NCBI GenBank assembly: GCA_944383825.1
Contig: CALWRA010000027.1
Span: 1 to 39,571 of the forward strand
Origin: an uncultured Acetatifactor sp.
GTDB lineage: Bacteria > Bacillota > Clostridia > Lachnospirales > Lachnospiraceae
Length of the DNA: 39,571 bases
Direction of reading: 5' to 3'
The first letter of the stretch is position 1. Each line of letters starts with the position of its first letter. The notes below the pieces were generated by a model. That model was not told the DNA's origin, searched no databases, and saw nothing but the letters and a program-made list of their open reading frames with translations. The position numbers and the translations under genes are program-made. Positions 27,303 through 35,756 of the stretch are shown one piece after another.

Positions 27303-28514
27303 ATGGCACAGGTTTGGGAATATATAAAAATAGCCCTGATGAATATCAGGAGTAATAAAGGACGTTCCTTCTTGACCATGCTGGGCATTATCATCGGTAT
27401 TTCATCTGTTATCATGATTATATCCATTGGAAACGGCCTGAAGGGGGGCATTAATGATGAGCTGAACGCCATTGCGGGCGGGCAGATTTACATTTCCTAT
27501 GGTGACAATGATGAAGGAATTTCTTTGGAATTTACGGAGGATGATGTGAATGCCATAGTGGAGACGGTGCCTCATGTGAAGGCGGTTACGCCCGCATGGT
27601 CCTTCAGCGGAACTTCCACCGGCAGAAAGGGAACCTTCAACACTACGGCTTCCTTTGGTATGCCGGGATTGGAATATGCAACAAATGACCCTCTTGTAAA
27701 GGGAAGATATTTTACTGAGAGTGATTACTATTCTGCCAATAAGGTATGTATTTTAACGGAAAACAGCGCCAGACTATTGTTTGGAACCACAAATGTAATC
27801 GGAATGACCTTTGACTTTACTCTGTACGGAATTACCCAGGAATTTACGATTATCGGCATCAGACAGGACAGCACTTCCATGCTTTCGGGGCTGATGGTAT
27901 CAGATACTGTATCCATGGAAGCTCCTCTGTCAGTAGTGTCATCTTCTTATGGTTTTTATGTCACCATAAATGATTTGCTGATTGTCAGCGACGGTGCGGA
28001 ATATGCGACACAGGTGGCGTCCGATACTGTGCGGCTTATGGAAAACAGACATGATGTCCGCGGAAAGGATGTTATACAGGTGGAGAATTTTAATGACTAT
28101 TTGAGTCAAATGGATCAGATTCTGAGTTATGTTACCATATTTGTAGTGTTTGTAGCGGCAATCTCCCTTTTGGTAGGTGGGATCGGTGTAATGAATATTA
28201 TGCTGGTTTCTGTAACGGAGCGAACCAGAGAAATCGGTATCAGAAAGGCGCTGGGAGCAAGAACGGGCTCGGTGCTTCTGCAGTTTCTTTCGGAATCAGC
28301 CATTATAACTCTTCTGGGAGGTATAATTGGCATTATTATGGGTGTTTTGGGCGCTTCAGCGATCTGCTCTCTGATTGGCTTTACGGCCCGGGTAAGTCTG
28401 GGCACGGTGCTGGGAGCTAGTCTATTCTCCTCAGCGGTAGGAATTTTCTTCGGCATTTATCCTGCGAGGAAGGCGGCCAGATTAAGCCCTATAGAAGCCC
28501 TCAGACATGAATAA
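27303..28514 (+). CDS. MacB-type FtsX permease
   Basis: 403 residues. An N-terminal helix (SFLTMLGIIIGISSVIMIIS) is followed by a MacB_PCD extracytoplasmic domain (about 45-260) and three C-terminal FtsX helices, with the FtsX motif TERTREIGIRKALGAR. The end, GIYPARKAARLSPIEALRHE, is the standard MacB close. GGAGG lies six bases before the ATG. It is the last gene of the operon, followed by a strong terminator. It should dimerise and work mechanically with the ATPase. Confidence 0.95.
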   Translation: MAQVWEYIKIALMNIRSNKGRSFLTMLGIIIGISSVIMIISIGNGLKGGINDELNAIAGGQIYISYGDNDEGISLEFTEDDVNAIVETVPHVKAVTPAWSFSGTSTGRKGTFNTTASFGMPGLEYATNDPLVKGRYFTESDYYSANKVCILTENSARLLFGTTNVIGMTFDFTLYGITQEFTIIGIRQDSTSMLSGLMVSDTVSMEAPLSVVSSSYGFYVTINDLLIVSDGAEYATQVASDTVRLMENRHDVRGKDVIQVENFNDYLSQMDQILSYVTIFVVFVAAISLLVGGIGVMNIMLVSVTERTREIGIRKALGARTGSVLLQFLSESAIITLLGGIIGIIMGVLGASAICSLIGFTARVSLGTVLGASLFSSAVGIFFGIYPARKAARLSPIEALRHE

Positions 28515-28553
28515 TTCTGGCGAGAACTCAAAAGACAGGCAAGGGCGCATGAG

Positions 28554-28597
28554 AAAAACTCTGTGTAAGGAAATATCATTACACAGAGTTTTTATTT
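28554..28597 (+). terminator. Terminator of the MacAB-like operon
   Basis: AAAAACTCTGTGTAA (28554-28568) and TTACACAGAGTTTTT (28579-28593) are fully complementary. The T-run follows. It would also work on the other strand. The next ~205 bp is AT-rich with no gene and no clear promoter seen. Confidence 0.92.
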
Positions 28598-28804
28598 TGT
28601 AAAAATTCTGAAAAAACATTTCAAACTTTAACCTAATCATAAAAACTCTAAAAAGAATGTGAAATTTTAAATTTATCCGGTTTTACGTCCCGTTTTCATG
28701 CTAAAATAAAAATAAATAGTACGAGGCCATGAAAAAAGATATGCCCGCGTCAGCGGACAAGAATAGGTATCCGCGGCTGCAGAGAGCTGCAGAAGGGAGG
28801 GAAG

Positions 28805-29509
28805 ATGAGCGCATTCGTAAGTTTTGAGGGGGTTAAAAAGATATATAAAACTGGAGAAGTGGAAATCACAGCTCTCCATGATGTGAATTTCCGGGTTGAA
28901 AAGGGAGAGTTTTGCGTGATTGTGGGAGCGTCCGGTGCGGGCAAGACTACCATTCTAAATATTTTGGGAGGGATGGATACTCTGACGGAGGGGCGGGTTT
29001 TTCTGGATGGGCGTGAAATATCCCGCTACAGCCAAAAGGAGCTGACCGAATATCGGCGGTATGACATCGGCTTTGTTTTTCAGTTTTATAATCTGGTACA
29101 GAATCTGACGGCGCTGGAGAATGTGGAACTGGCAGCCCAGATCTGTAAGGATCCCCTGGATGCTGCAGAGGTGCTGAAGGAGGTTGGCCTCAGTGAGAGG
29201 ATGAGCAACTTTCCCGCACAGCTTTCAGGAGGAGAACAGCAGCGTGTGGCTATAGCCCGTGCGCTGGCCAAGAACCCTAAGCTTCTTTTATGCGATGAGC
29301 CCACGGGCGCGCTGGACTACAATACCGGTAAGGCAGTGCTGAAGCTGCTTCAGGATACCTGCCGCGATAAGGGCCGTACTGTGGTGGTGATTACGCATAA
29401 TCAGGCGCTTACGGCAATGGCGGACAGAATCATCACGGTAAAAAACGGCACGGTAATGAGTATGGTAAGGAATGAGCACATTGTTGACATTGCGGACATT
29501 GAGTGGTAA
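28805..29509 (+). CDS. ABC transporter ATPase paired with giant FtsX permease
   Basis: 234 residues. Walker [10 protein letters not shown], the signature [15 protein letters not shown], Walker [13 protein letters not shown] and the H-loop VITHN are all present. It belongs to the LolD/MacB/BceA class that drives FtsX-type permeases. GGGAGG precedes the ATG. It is followed after 12 bp by the 1165-residue permease. No two-component system lies nearby, which makes a Bce-type antibiotic sensor less obvious. Confidence 0.93.
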   Translation: MSAFVSFEGVKKIYKTGEVEITALHDVNFRVEKGEFCVIVGASGAGKTTILNILGGMDTLTEGRVFLDGREISRYSQKELTEYRRYDIGFVFQFYNLVQNLTALENVELAAQICKDPLDAAEVLKEVGLSERMSNFPAQLSGGEQQRVAIARALAKNPKLLLCDEPTGALDYNTGKAVLKLLQDTCRDKGRTVVVITHNQALTAMADRIITVKNGTVMSMVRNEHIVDIADIEW

Positions 29510-29521
29510 ACGGAGGCCGGC

Positions 29522-32500
29522 ATGATAAGAAATACCATTTGGAAATCCACCTTTCGGGAGATCAGGCAGAGTTTCGGACGATTTATGGCTATTTTGGCTA
29601 TTGTAGCGCTGGGAGTGGCCTTTTTCTCCGGTCTGAAGGTGGCCAAATCAGCCATGATAAAGACGGCGCAGCAATATCTGGAGAACACGGAATTCTATGA
29701 CTTTCGTCTGGTATCTACACTTGGCTTTGAGGAAGAGGATGTGGAATTTTTTGCATCTCAGGAAGAAGTGAGGGGGGCGGAAGGTTCCGTCACATGGGAT
29801 GTGCTTTATGAAATAGACGAGGGGAGCGGCGGTGTAATCAGAGCTCATACGCTGACAACAAAGGTAAACCAGGTCAGAGTGCTTTACGGACGGCTTCCGG
29901 AACGGCCTGAGGAATGTGTTGTGGATGCCAATCTTTTCGGAGAAGAAGATTTGGGCAGGACAATTGTCCTCTCATCGGAAAATGAGACGGAGGATCTGGA
30001 TGCCTTTTCCTATCAGGAATACACCATTGTGGGCATTGCGCAGTCTCCCTATTACCTGCAGTATGAAAGAGGAAACACTTCTCTGGGAAGCGGCCTGGTG
30101 AACGGTTTTATGTACCTGATGCCAGAAGGGTTTGCAATGGATTATTACACTGAAATATTTGTGAAATTCCAGGAGGATTTTGCTCTTTACAGTGATGAAT
30201 ATAAGACATACATAGAGGAAAGGGAGGCTGTCTGGGAGGACCTGACCGTTCAGGCAGCCAGCCGCAGATTTTATAATATTCAGGAAGAGGCAGCTGCTGA
30301 ACTTGCGGACGCCAGGCGGAAACTTGCTGAGGAGAGAGCGGATGCAGAGGCGGAACTTGCGGACGCGGAGGCGGAGCTTGCGGACGCAGCCGCCGAAATT
30401 GCTGCTGGAGAGGCGGAGCTCGCGGATGCCAGAAAAGAGGCGGCGGCTGCGGAGGAAACGCTGGATCAGGAGGAGGCGAGACTTGCGGATGCCAGACAGC
30501 AGATTGTAGATGGGGAAGCGGAAATTGCAGCTGGGGAGACGGAGCTTGCGGATGCTATTGACGAGTGGAGTGACAGAAGCAAGGAAGCCAATGATGGCTA
30601 TAATCAGGTGAAAAGCGCAATGGATGAGCTGGAACAGCAAAGCGCCCGGTTGGATGAGCAGGAGGCCCGGCTTTTGGTGGGGGAGACTGCTTTGCAGCAG
30701 CAGCAGGCGGCCCTGGACGCCCAGAGACAGCAGACACAGACAGAATTACAGGAGGCTACGGCCGCGCTGGATGAACAGGAGGCACAGCTTTCGGCGGCTT
30801 ATGAGGCAGGAACCATTACTGAGGAAGCTTATGAGGCATCGTTGGCTGCTATAGAAGCGGGCCGGTCAGAGCTTGAGCAGCAGCGGATCCAGGCGGAAGA
30901 AACCTTTGGGGCGGCCCAGAGCGGCCTGGATGCCTACGCTCAGGAGCTGGATTCAGGGAGAACCGCTCTGGAGACAGGTAGACGGACGATAGCGGCATAT
31001 CAGGCTCAGCTTAATGAGGCCATGGCTCAGGTAGAGGCAGGAGAACGCCAGCTGGCCGGCGCGTGGATGCAGATACAGGATTCCCAGGCGGAGCTTGAAA
31101 GAGGGAAAGAAGAGCTGGAGACAGCCAGAACGGAGCTTGCAGATGGGGAACAACAGATTGCGGACGCCAGAGCTGAGCTCGCGGATGCAAAGCAGGAAAT
31201 CCAGGATGGAGAAGCGGAGCTTGCGAATGGAAGACAGGAGTATGAGGACGGACTGTCAGAGTATCAAAATGCCAGAGAGGAATTTGAAACTCAGATGGCG
31301 GACGCGGACGCGGAGATCGCTGATGCCCAGAAGGAACTTGACGATATGGAAAAGCCGGAGACTTATGTGCTGGGAAGAGATGCGAATATAGGATATGTGT
31401 GCTTTGAGAATGATTCGGCGATTGTAGACGGCATTGCCAATATTTTTCCTGTCTTTTTCTTTTTGGTGGCTGCTCTTGTCTGCAGCACCACTATGAACCG
31501 CATGGTGGAAGAGCATAGAACTCAGATCGGTGTGTTGAAGGCCCTGGGCTATCAAAAAGGCATTATTATGTCGAAATACCTGATTTACTCGGGGACTGCG
31601 GCTTTTGCAGGGGGAGTCCTGGGTTTCTTCGGAGGTTCCATGCTTTTTCCCCAGGTCATCTGGACGGCATACGGCATTATGTATCGGGTGGACAGCCTAC
31701 GGTATGTTTTTGACTGGCGTTTGGCAGCCGTATCTTTGGCGGCTGCGCTGTTGTGCACCATGGGGACTACCTGGTTTACCTGCAGGTATGAGCTTTCCCA
31801 GGTGGCGGCGGAGTTAATGCGGCCCAAAGCCCCCAAGGCGGGAAAAAGAGTATTCCTGGAATATGTCCCCTTTATCTGGCGCAGACTGGGCTTTCTGAGG
31901 AAGGTGTCTGTGCGCAATATTTTCCGGTATAAAAAGCGGCTGTTTATGATGGTGACCGGTATCAGCGGCTGTACGGCGCTTTTGGTTACGGGCTTCGGGG
32001 TCAAGGACTCCATAGCAAACATTGCAGAGCAGCAGTTTGGAGAGATACAGATTTATGACGCGGGCATAAGCCTTTCCGAAAATGTGACGGAGCAGCTTCA
32101 GGAGAGCATATCCGAAGCGGCGGGAGAGGTAATTGAAGAATATTATCCAGTAATGGAAAGCTCGATGGATCTTGTTTTTCAACAGAATTCAGAATCCATA
32201 AATCTTGTGGCGGCCAGCGACGATATGGACATCACGTCTTTTTTGAGCTTGCATACACAGGACAAAGAACCTCTGGAGTATCCGAAGGAAGGGCAGGCGG
32301 TAATTACCTGCAAGGTGGCGCAGCAGCTTGGAATCAGTGTCGGTGATACCGTGACTTTGCAGGATGGGGATGGGGGCTCCATAGTCCTGGAGGTATCAGG
32401 AATCTGCCGTAATTTTATTTATGATTATGTTTACATTAATGCAGCAGATTACGAGAACCAGATAGGAGAGCCGGCACAGTATAAAACTTTATGGGTAAAT

Positions 32501-33019
32501 GTTGTACCAGAAGAGGATATTCACCTTATGTCCGCCGCCATAATGCAAGTGGACGGCGTTTCCAATGTTACGATTAATCAGGATACTATGGACAGGTTCA
32601 GCAGTATGATGGACAGTCTGAACATCATTGTGGTAGTAATTATCATTTGTGCGGGAGGACTGGCTTTTATTGTCCTGTACAATCTGACCAATATCAATAT
32701 TACGGAGCGGGTTCGCGAGATTGCCACCATAAAGGTGCTGGGCTTTTACAAAAAGGAAACCTCTGCTTATGTATTCAGAGAGAATACGGTATTGGCCATG
32801 ATGGGAGCTGCGGTGGGACTGCCGCTTGGTTATTTCCTCCATCGCTTTGTCATGGCGCAGGTGCAGATCGATATGGTGTCCTTTGACGTGAAGATACGTC
32901 CTGAGAGCTATTTATACAGCGCTGCGCTTACACTTCTTTTTGCGTGGCTGATTAACAGGTTTATGCGCCGGAAGCTGGCTCAGGTCAGTATGACAGAATC
33001 ACTGAAAAGTGTGGACTGA
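29522..33019 (+). CDS. Giant FtsX-type ABC permease with ~350-residue coiled coil
   Basis: 1165 residues. One helix (about 17-38) is followed by a MacB_PCD-like extracytoplasmic part to about 250. Residues about 255-610 are a nearly continuous coiled coil of Ala/Glu/Leu/Asp repeats, many of the form AELADA or GEAELAD. Two FtsX units follow: one with EHRTQIGVLKALGY (about 665) and one with ERVREIATIKVLGF (about 1070) close to the C-terminus. A second MacB_PCD-like extracytoplasmic part lies between them. GGAGG precedes the ATG. The coil lies on the outer face, so it would form a long stalk reaching through the wall. Substrate and role are unknown. Confidence 0.9.
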   Translation: MIRNTIWKSTFREIRQSFGRFMAILAIVALGVAFFSGLKVAKSAMIKTAQQYLENTEFYDFRLVSTLGFEEEDVEFFASQEEVRGAEGSVTWDVLYEIDEGSGGVIRAHTLTTKVNQVRVLYGRLPERPEECVVDANLFGEEDLGRTIVLSSENETEDLDAFSYQEYTIVGIAQSPYYLQYERGNTSLGSGLVNGFMYLMPEGFAMDYYTEIFVKFQEDFALYSDEYKTYIEEREAVWEDLTVQAASRRFYNIQEEAAAELADARRKLAEERADAEAELADAEAELADAAAEIAAGEAELADARKEAAAAEETLDQEEARLADARQQIVDGEAEIAAGETELADAIDEWSDRSKEANDGYNQVKSAMDELEQQSARLDEQEARLLVGETALQQQQAALDAQRQQTQTELQEATAALDEQEAQLSAAYEAGTITEEAYEASLAAIEAGRSELEQQRIQAEETFGAAQSGLDAYAQELDSGRTALETGRRTIAAYQAQLNEAMAQVEAGERQLAGAWMQIQDSQAELERGKEELETARTELADGEQQIADARAELADAKQEIQDGEAELANGRQEYEDGLSEYQNAREEFETQMADADAEIADAQKELDDMEKPETYVLGRDANIGYVCFENDSAIVDGIANIFPVFFFLVAALVCSTTMNRMVEEHRTQIGVLKALGYQKGIIMSKYLIYSGTAAFAGGVLGFFGGSMLFPQVIWTAYGIMYRVDSLRYVFDWRLAAVSLAAALLCTMGTTWFTCRYELSQVAAELMRPKAPKAGKRVFLEYVPFIWRRLGFLRKVSVRNIFRYKKRLFMMVTGISGCTALLVTGFGVKDSIANIAEQQFGEIQIYDAGISLSENVTEQLQESISEAAGEVIEEYYPVMESSMDLVFQQNSESINLVAASDDMDITSFLSLHTQDKEPLEYPKEGQAVITCKVAQQLGISVGDTVTLQDGDGGSIVLEVSGICRNFIYDYVYINAADYENQIGEPAQYKTLWVNVVPEEDIHLMSAAIMQVDGVSNVTINQDTMDRFSSMMDSLNIIVVVIIICAGGLAFIVLYNLTNINITERVREIATIKVLGFYKKETSAYVFRENTVLAMMGAAVGLPLGYFLHRFVMAQVQIDMVSFDVKIRPESYLYSAALTLLFAWLINRFMRRKLAQVSMTESLKSVD
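30285..31350 (+). repeat. Degenerate coding repeats for the permease coiled coil
   Basis: Many imperfect copies of GCGGAGCTTGCGGAC-like units encode AELAD-type repeats, densest at 30300-30560 and 31090-31330. The middle (30620-31020) is Gln-rich (QEARL, QQQAALDAQRQQ). Such near-repeats can recombine, so coil length may differ between strains. Confidence 0.75.
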
Positions 33020-33031
33020 GTATATTGGTAC

Positions 33032-33060
33032 TTGCATTTTACCGGGCGATTCAATATAAT
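33032..33060 (+). promoter_or_regulatory. Promoter ahead of the YcxB-like/tsaE group
   Basis: TTGCAT (33032-33037), 17 bases, TATAAT (33055-33060). It starts just after the permease stop and 70 bp before the YcxB-like gene. Confidence 0.75.
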
Positions 33061-33130
33061 AACGAAAGAAAACAATCGGAAAATACAATGGGAAGGTATA
33101 ACATAGAGGCAAGGCGGAAGGATAGGGCAG

Positions 33131-33607
33131 ATGGTTGAATTGGATATTAAAATCGAAGCGGGAGACTTGTATGACTATATGCTTATGCACGCATACAACA
33201 GCCCCGGAGGGATTATGGGGAGCGCTCTGGGAGCGGTAATGGCAGTTTTCGCACTGATGACGGGCCAGTGGATTTTTCTGGTGGGAGGAGTTCTGTTGCT
33301 GCTTTATCTGCCCTGGACCTTGTTTATAAAAAGCAGGCGCCAGGCTCTTGGCAATCCTGCCTTTAGCCAGCCCCTTCACTATGTGCTGGATCAGGAGGGG
33401 ATCTGCATTTCCCAAAAGGAGCTGGAGACGCGGCAGTCCTGGAAGGACATGGTAAAGGCGGTATCCACCGGACGAAGTATTATCGTATATACCTCCCGGG
33501 TCAACGCTACTATTTTTCCCAAGGAGCAGTTGGGCGATAAAAAGGCGGCTGTGATTGAAATGATTTCCACCCACATGCCGCCATCCAAGGTAAAAATAAG
33601 ATCATGA
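33131..33607 (+). CDS. YcxB-like small membrane protein
   Basis: 158 residues. Two adjacent helices (about 30-70: GIMGSALGAVMAVFALMTGQ and IFLVGGVLLLLYLPWTLF) are followed by a soluble YcxB-like C-terminal domain (YVLDQEGICISQKELETRQS, then WKDMVKAVSTGRSIIVY and FPKEQLGDKKAAVIEMI). The family has no known function. GGAAGG precedes the start. The stop codon overlaps the putative ATG of tsaE (ATGA), suggesting coupled translation. Confidence 0.85.
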   Translation: MVELDIKIEAGDLYDYMLMHAYNSPGGIMGSALGAVMAVFALMTGQWIFLVGGVLLLLYLPWTLFIKSRRQALGNPAFSQPLHYVLDQEGICISQKELETRQSWKDMVKAVSTGRSIIVYTSRVNATIFPKEQLGDKKAAVIEMISTHMPPSKVKIRS

Positions 33608-34095
33608 AGCAGAATGGCTTTTGGGAGGAGGGGAAGCAGGTGGAAGAGGCTCAAGATAAATTTATATTTGAGACAAAGAGCTGTGAGGAGACATTTGCTC
33701 TGGGGGAGATGCTTGGGAGAAAAGCCTCTCCGGGACAAATTTACGCTCTGATCGGGGATCTGGGAACGGGAAAAACTTTGTTCACGCAGGGAGTGGCCAG
33801 GGGACTGGGAATAAAGGGTCCGGTGAATAGCCCCACCTTCACGGTTCTGCAGGTATATGATGATGGAAGAATCCCTTTTTACCATTTTGACGTATACCGC
33901 ATAGAGAATGCGGAGGAAATGGAAGAGATCGGTTATGAGGACTGCTTTTATGGGCAGGGGATATGCTTGATTGAATGGGCCGATCTGATTGAGGAGCTGC
34001 TTCCGGAGAGCTATGTGCGTATTACCATCGAAAAGGACTTGGAAAAAGGATTTGATTATCGTAAAATTATAATGGAAGAGATAACTGAGGGCTAA
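33604..34095 (+). CDS. tsaE: tRNA t6A biosynthesis ATPase TsaE
   Basis: 163 residues. Walker A GDLGTGKTLFTQGVARGLG, SPTFTVLQVY, FYHFDVYRI and CLIEWAD are characteristic. TsaE is the ATPase that assists TsaB-TsaD in adding threonylcarbamoyl to A37 of ANN-decoding tRNAs. The ATG at 33604 overlaps the preceding stop. A GTG at 33640, with GGAGGAGGGG just upstream, is a good alternative start and would give a length closer to typical TsaE. It is followed by tsaB after one base. Confidence 0.95.
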   Translation: MKQNGFWEEGKQVEEAQDKFIFETKSCEETFALGEMLGRKASPGQIYALIGDLGTGKTLFTQGVARGLGIKGPVNSPTFTVLQVYDDGRIPFYHFDVYRIENAEEMEEIGYEDCFYGQGICLIEWADLIEELLPESYVRITIEKDLEKGFDYRKIIMEEITEG

Positions 34096-34096
34096 T

Positions 34097-34816
34097 ATGA
34101 AAATTCTGGGACTGGACAGTTCCGGCCTGGTGGCCGGAGCCGCTGTGGTGGAGGATGATGTCCTTGTGGCAGAGTACACCGTCAACTATAAGAAGACGCA
34201 TTCGCAGACATTGCTTCCCATGGTGGACGAGCTGAGGAAAATGACAGAGCTGGATTTAAGCAGTCTTGACGCCATAGCCATTGCGTCAGGTCCGGGCTCC
34301 TTTACGGGGCTGCGTATTGGAGCGGCCACTGCAAAGGGAATGGGCTTGGCTTTGGAAAAGCCTTTGGTGGAGGTGCCTACCTTGGAAGGGCTTGCCTATA
34401 ATCTTTGGGGAACGGACAATCTGATCTGTCCACTGATGGATGCCCGAAGGAATCAGGTGTATACAGGCTTATACGAATTTGTCCGTACAGCAGAGGGGCT
34501 TTCCTTGAAAACTGTTGCCGTACAGCAGACGGCTGACATTGGGGAAATATTGGAGCAGATTAATCTTTTGGGAAGACAGGTGATTTTCCTGGGAGATGGA
34601 GTCAGGGTATATGAAGAAAACATATGGGGGCGTACCAGGGTACCCTGGATATTTGCGCCTCCCTCCTGCAATCGGCAGAGAGCGTCGTCGATAGCTGCCC
34701 TGGGAGCTCTGTACTATGCTCAGGGAAAAACAGTTCCAGCGGCAGCCCATCGGCCGGAATATTTGAGGAAGAGCCAGGCGGAGAGAGAGGCTGAGGCTAA
34801 GAAAAGAGCAGAATGA
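34097..34816 (+). CDS. tsaB: tRNA t6A biosynthesis protein TsaB
   Basis: 239 residues of the inactive ASKHA-type partner of TsaD. Family stretches are MKILGLDSSGLVAGAAVVED, HSQTLLPMVDELRKM, AIASGPGSFTGLRIGAATAK and LICPLMDARRNQVYTGLY. TsaB forms a dimer with TsaD and binds TsaE, both encoded in this window. It begins one base after tsaE and is followed one base later by rimI. The order tsaE-tsaB-rimI is common in Firmicutes. Confidence 0.97.
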   Translation: MKILGLDSSGLVAGAAVVEDDVLVAEYTVNYKKTHSQTLLPMVDELRKMTELDLSSLDAIAIASGPGSFTGLRIGAATAKGMGLALEKPLVEVPTLEGLAYNLWGTDNLICPLMDARRNQVYTGLYEFVRTAEGLSLKTVAVQQTADIGEILEQINLLGRQVIFLGDGVRVYEENIWGRTRVPWIFAPPSCNRQRASSIAALGALYYAQGKTVPAAAHRPEYLRKSQAEREAEAKKRAE

Positions 34817-34817
34817 T

Positions 34818-35276
34818 ATGAAAATTGCTGTCAGAAGGTTAAGAGAGGAAGATGTGGAGCCCTTGAGCGTGATAGAGTCGTCCTCCTTCAGTATGCCTTG
34901 GTCCGCCCGGGATTTTGCGGATTTGCTGGAAAAACCCTACTGCTTTTACCTGGTGGCCGAGGCGGATGACAGGGTGGTTGGCTGCTGCGGCTTTACGGAT
35001 TTGTGCGGCGAGGGCAGCATTGACAATGTGGTAGTGGCAGAGGAATACCGCGGCAGGGGAATTGCCCAGAGAATGCTGAGAGAGCTTCTTGTTTTAGGGG
35101 AAAAACAGGGAATCTGTGATTTTACGCTGGAAGTTCGAGTGAGCAATTCGGCCGCCATACATGTATATGAGAAGCTTGGTTTTGCGTCCGAGGGCGTCAG
35201 ACCGGGATACTATGAAAGGCCTGCGGAGGATGCTTTGATCATGTGGAGGCGCAGGCAAAAGAAGCCGTGGCAGTAA
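34818..35276 (+). CDS. rimI: Ribosomal protein S18 N-acetyltransferase RimI
   Basis: 152 residues of the GNAT family. The acetyl-CoA-binding pyrophosphate loop is VAEEYRGRGIAQRMLREL, followed by FTLEVRVSNSAAIHVYEKLG and RPGYYERPAEDALIMWR. In other bacteria it acetylates the N-terminus of ribosomal protein S18. It closes the tsaE-tsaB-rimI run. A small stem, CCGTGG/CCACGG (35265-35285), straddles the stop but has no T-run. Confidence 0.94.
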   Translation: MKIAVRRLREEDVEPLSVIESSSFSMPWSARDFADLLEKPYCFYLVAEADDRVVGCCGFTDLCGEGSIDNVVVAEEYRGRGIAQRMLRELLVLGEKQGICDFTLEVRVSNSAAIHVYEKLGFASEGVRPGYYERPAEDALIMWRRRQKKPWQ

Positions 35277-35372
35277 TTACCACGGGTCAGGTCTTGAATT
35301 TTCCGTTATAATGAAGTCTGTGCAGCCGGCACGTCCAATATTCATTTATTGTAAATTTGAAACAATAGATGG

Positions 35373-35440
35373 GGTGAAAGCGATAGAAAGCAGATTTTGA
35401 GCTTTTCGCCATCATGATGGAAAAGCCGCCTAAGAGGCTG
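35373..35440 (+). promoter_or_regulatory. Structured 5' leader with competing hairpins before a zinc-ribbon gene
   Basis: GCTTTTCGCC (35401-35410) can pair upstream with GGTGAAAGC (35373-35381). Alternatively, GCTTTT can pair downstream with AAAAGC (35421-35426) around the palindrome CCATCATGATGG (35409-35420). A small hairpin, GCCT/AGGC (35428-35438), sits right before GGAGG. A TATAAT at 35307-35312, with a poor -35, could start the leader. The alternative folds look like a regulatory RNA, but I recognise no known riboswitch class. Confidence 0.45.
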
Positions 35441-35454
35441 AAATGGAGGATAAG

Positions 35455-35712
35455 ATGCGCAGATACGATAACGGAAATGATCAGGCTGGGGGAGCGCTGG
35501 TGCAGGTTGTCTGCAACCGGTGCGGGAAAGAATTAAAGCTGGAAAAGGGATATCTGAAGGAGGGCTGCTTTACTGTGGATTACGCTTTTGGATACTTTAG
35601 TGAAAAGGATGGAATCAGGCATCGCTTCGATCTGTGTGAGAGCTGCTATGATGAAATACTGCGGCAATTTCGGATTCCGGTTCAGATCAGCCAGGAGAGA
35701 GAGCTTTTGTAG
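35455..35712 (+). CDS. Small zinc-ribbon protein of unknown function
   Basis: 85 residues. Two CxxC pairs, VCNRCGKEL near the N-terminus and LCESCYDEILRQF near the C-terminus, should bind one zinc ion. The middle (LEKGYLKEGCFTVDYAFGYF) is aromatic-rich. The start at 35455 has GGAGG five bases upstream; the ATG at 35443 overlaps that site. No signal peptide or membrane helix is seen. The gene stands behind a structured leader, and its function is not known. Such small ribbon proteins are common in Lachnospiraceae. Confidence 0.8.
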   Translation: MRRYDNGNDQAGGALVQVVCNRCGKELKLEKGYLKEGCFTVDYAFGYFSEKDGIRHRFDLCESCYDEILRQFRIPVQISQERELL

Positions 35713-35756
35713 CCGGGACTCCCTGTGAAATATTAAGAAAGTATGGATAAATAAGA

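Noticed and set aside
30285..31350. Repeats as a CRISPR or tandem-repeat element
   Set aside because: The repeats are imperfect, in frame and encode heptad-like Ala/Glu/Leu patterns of one protein; there are no spacers.
35284..35292. GGGTCAGGT as a second copy of the hairpin arm at 688-727
   Set aside because: Nine matching bases without a complementary arm are expected by chance.
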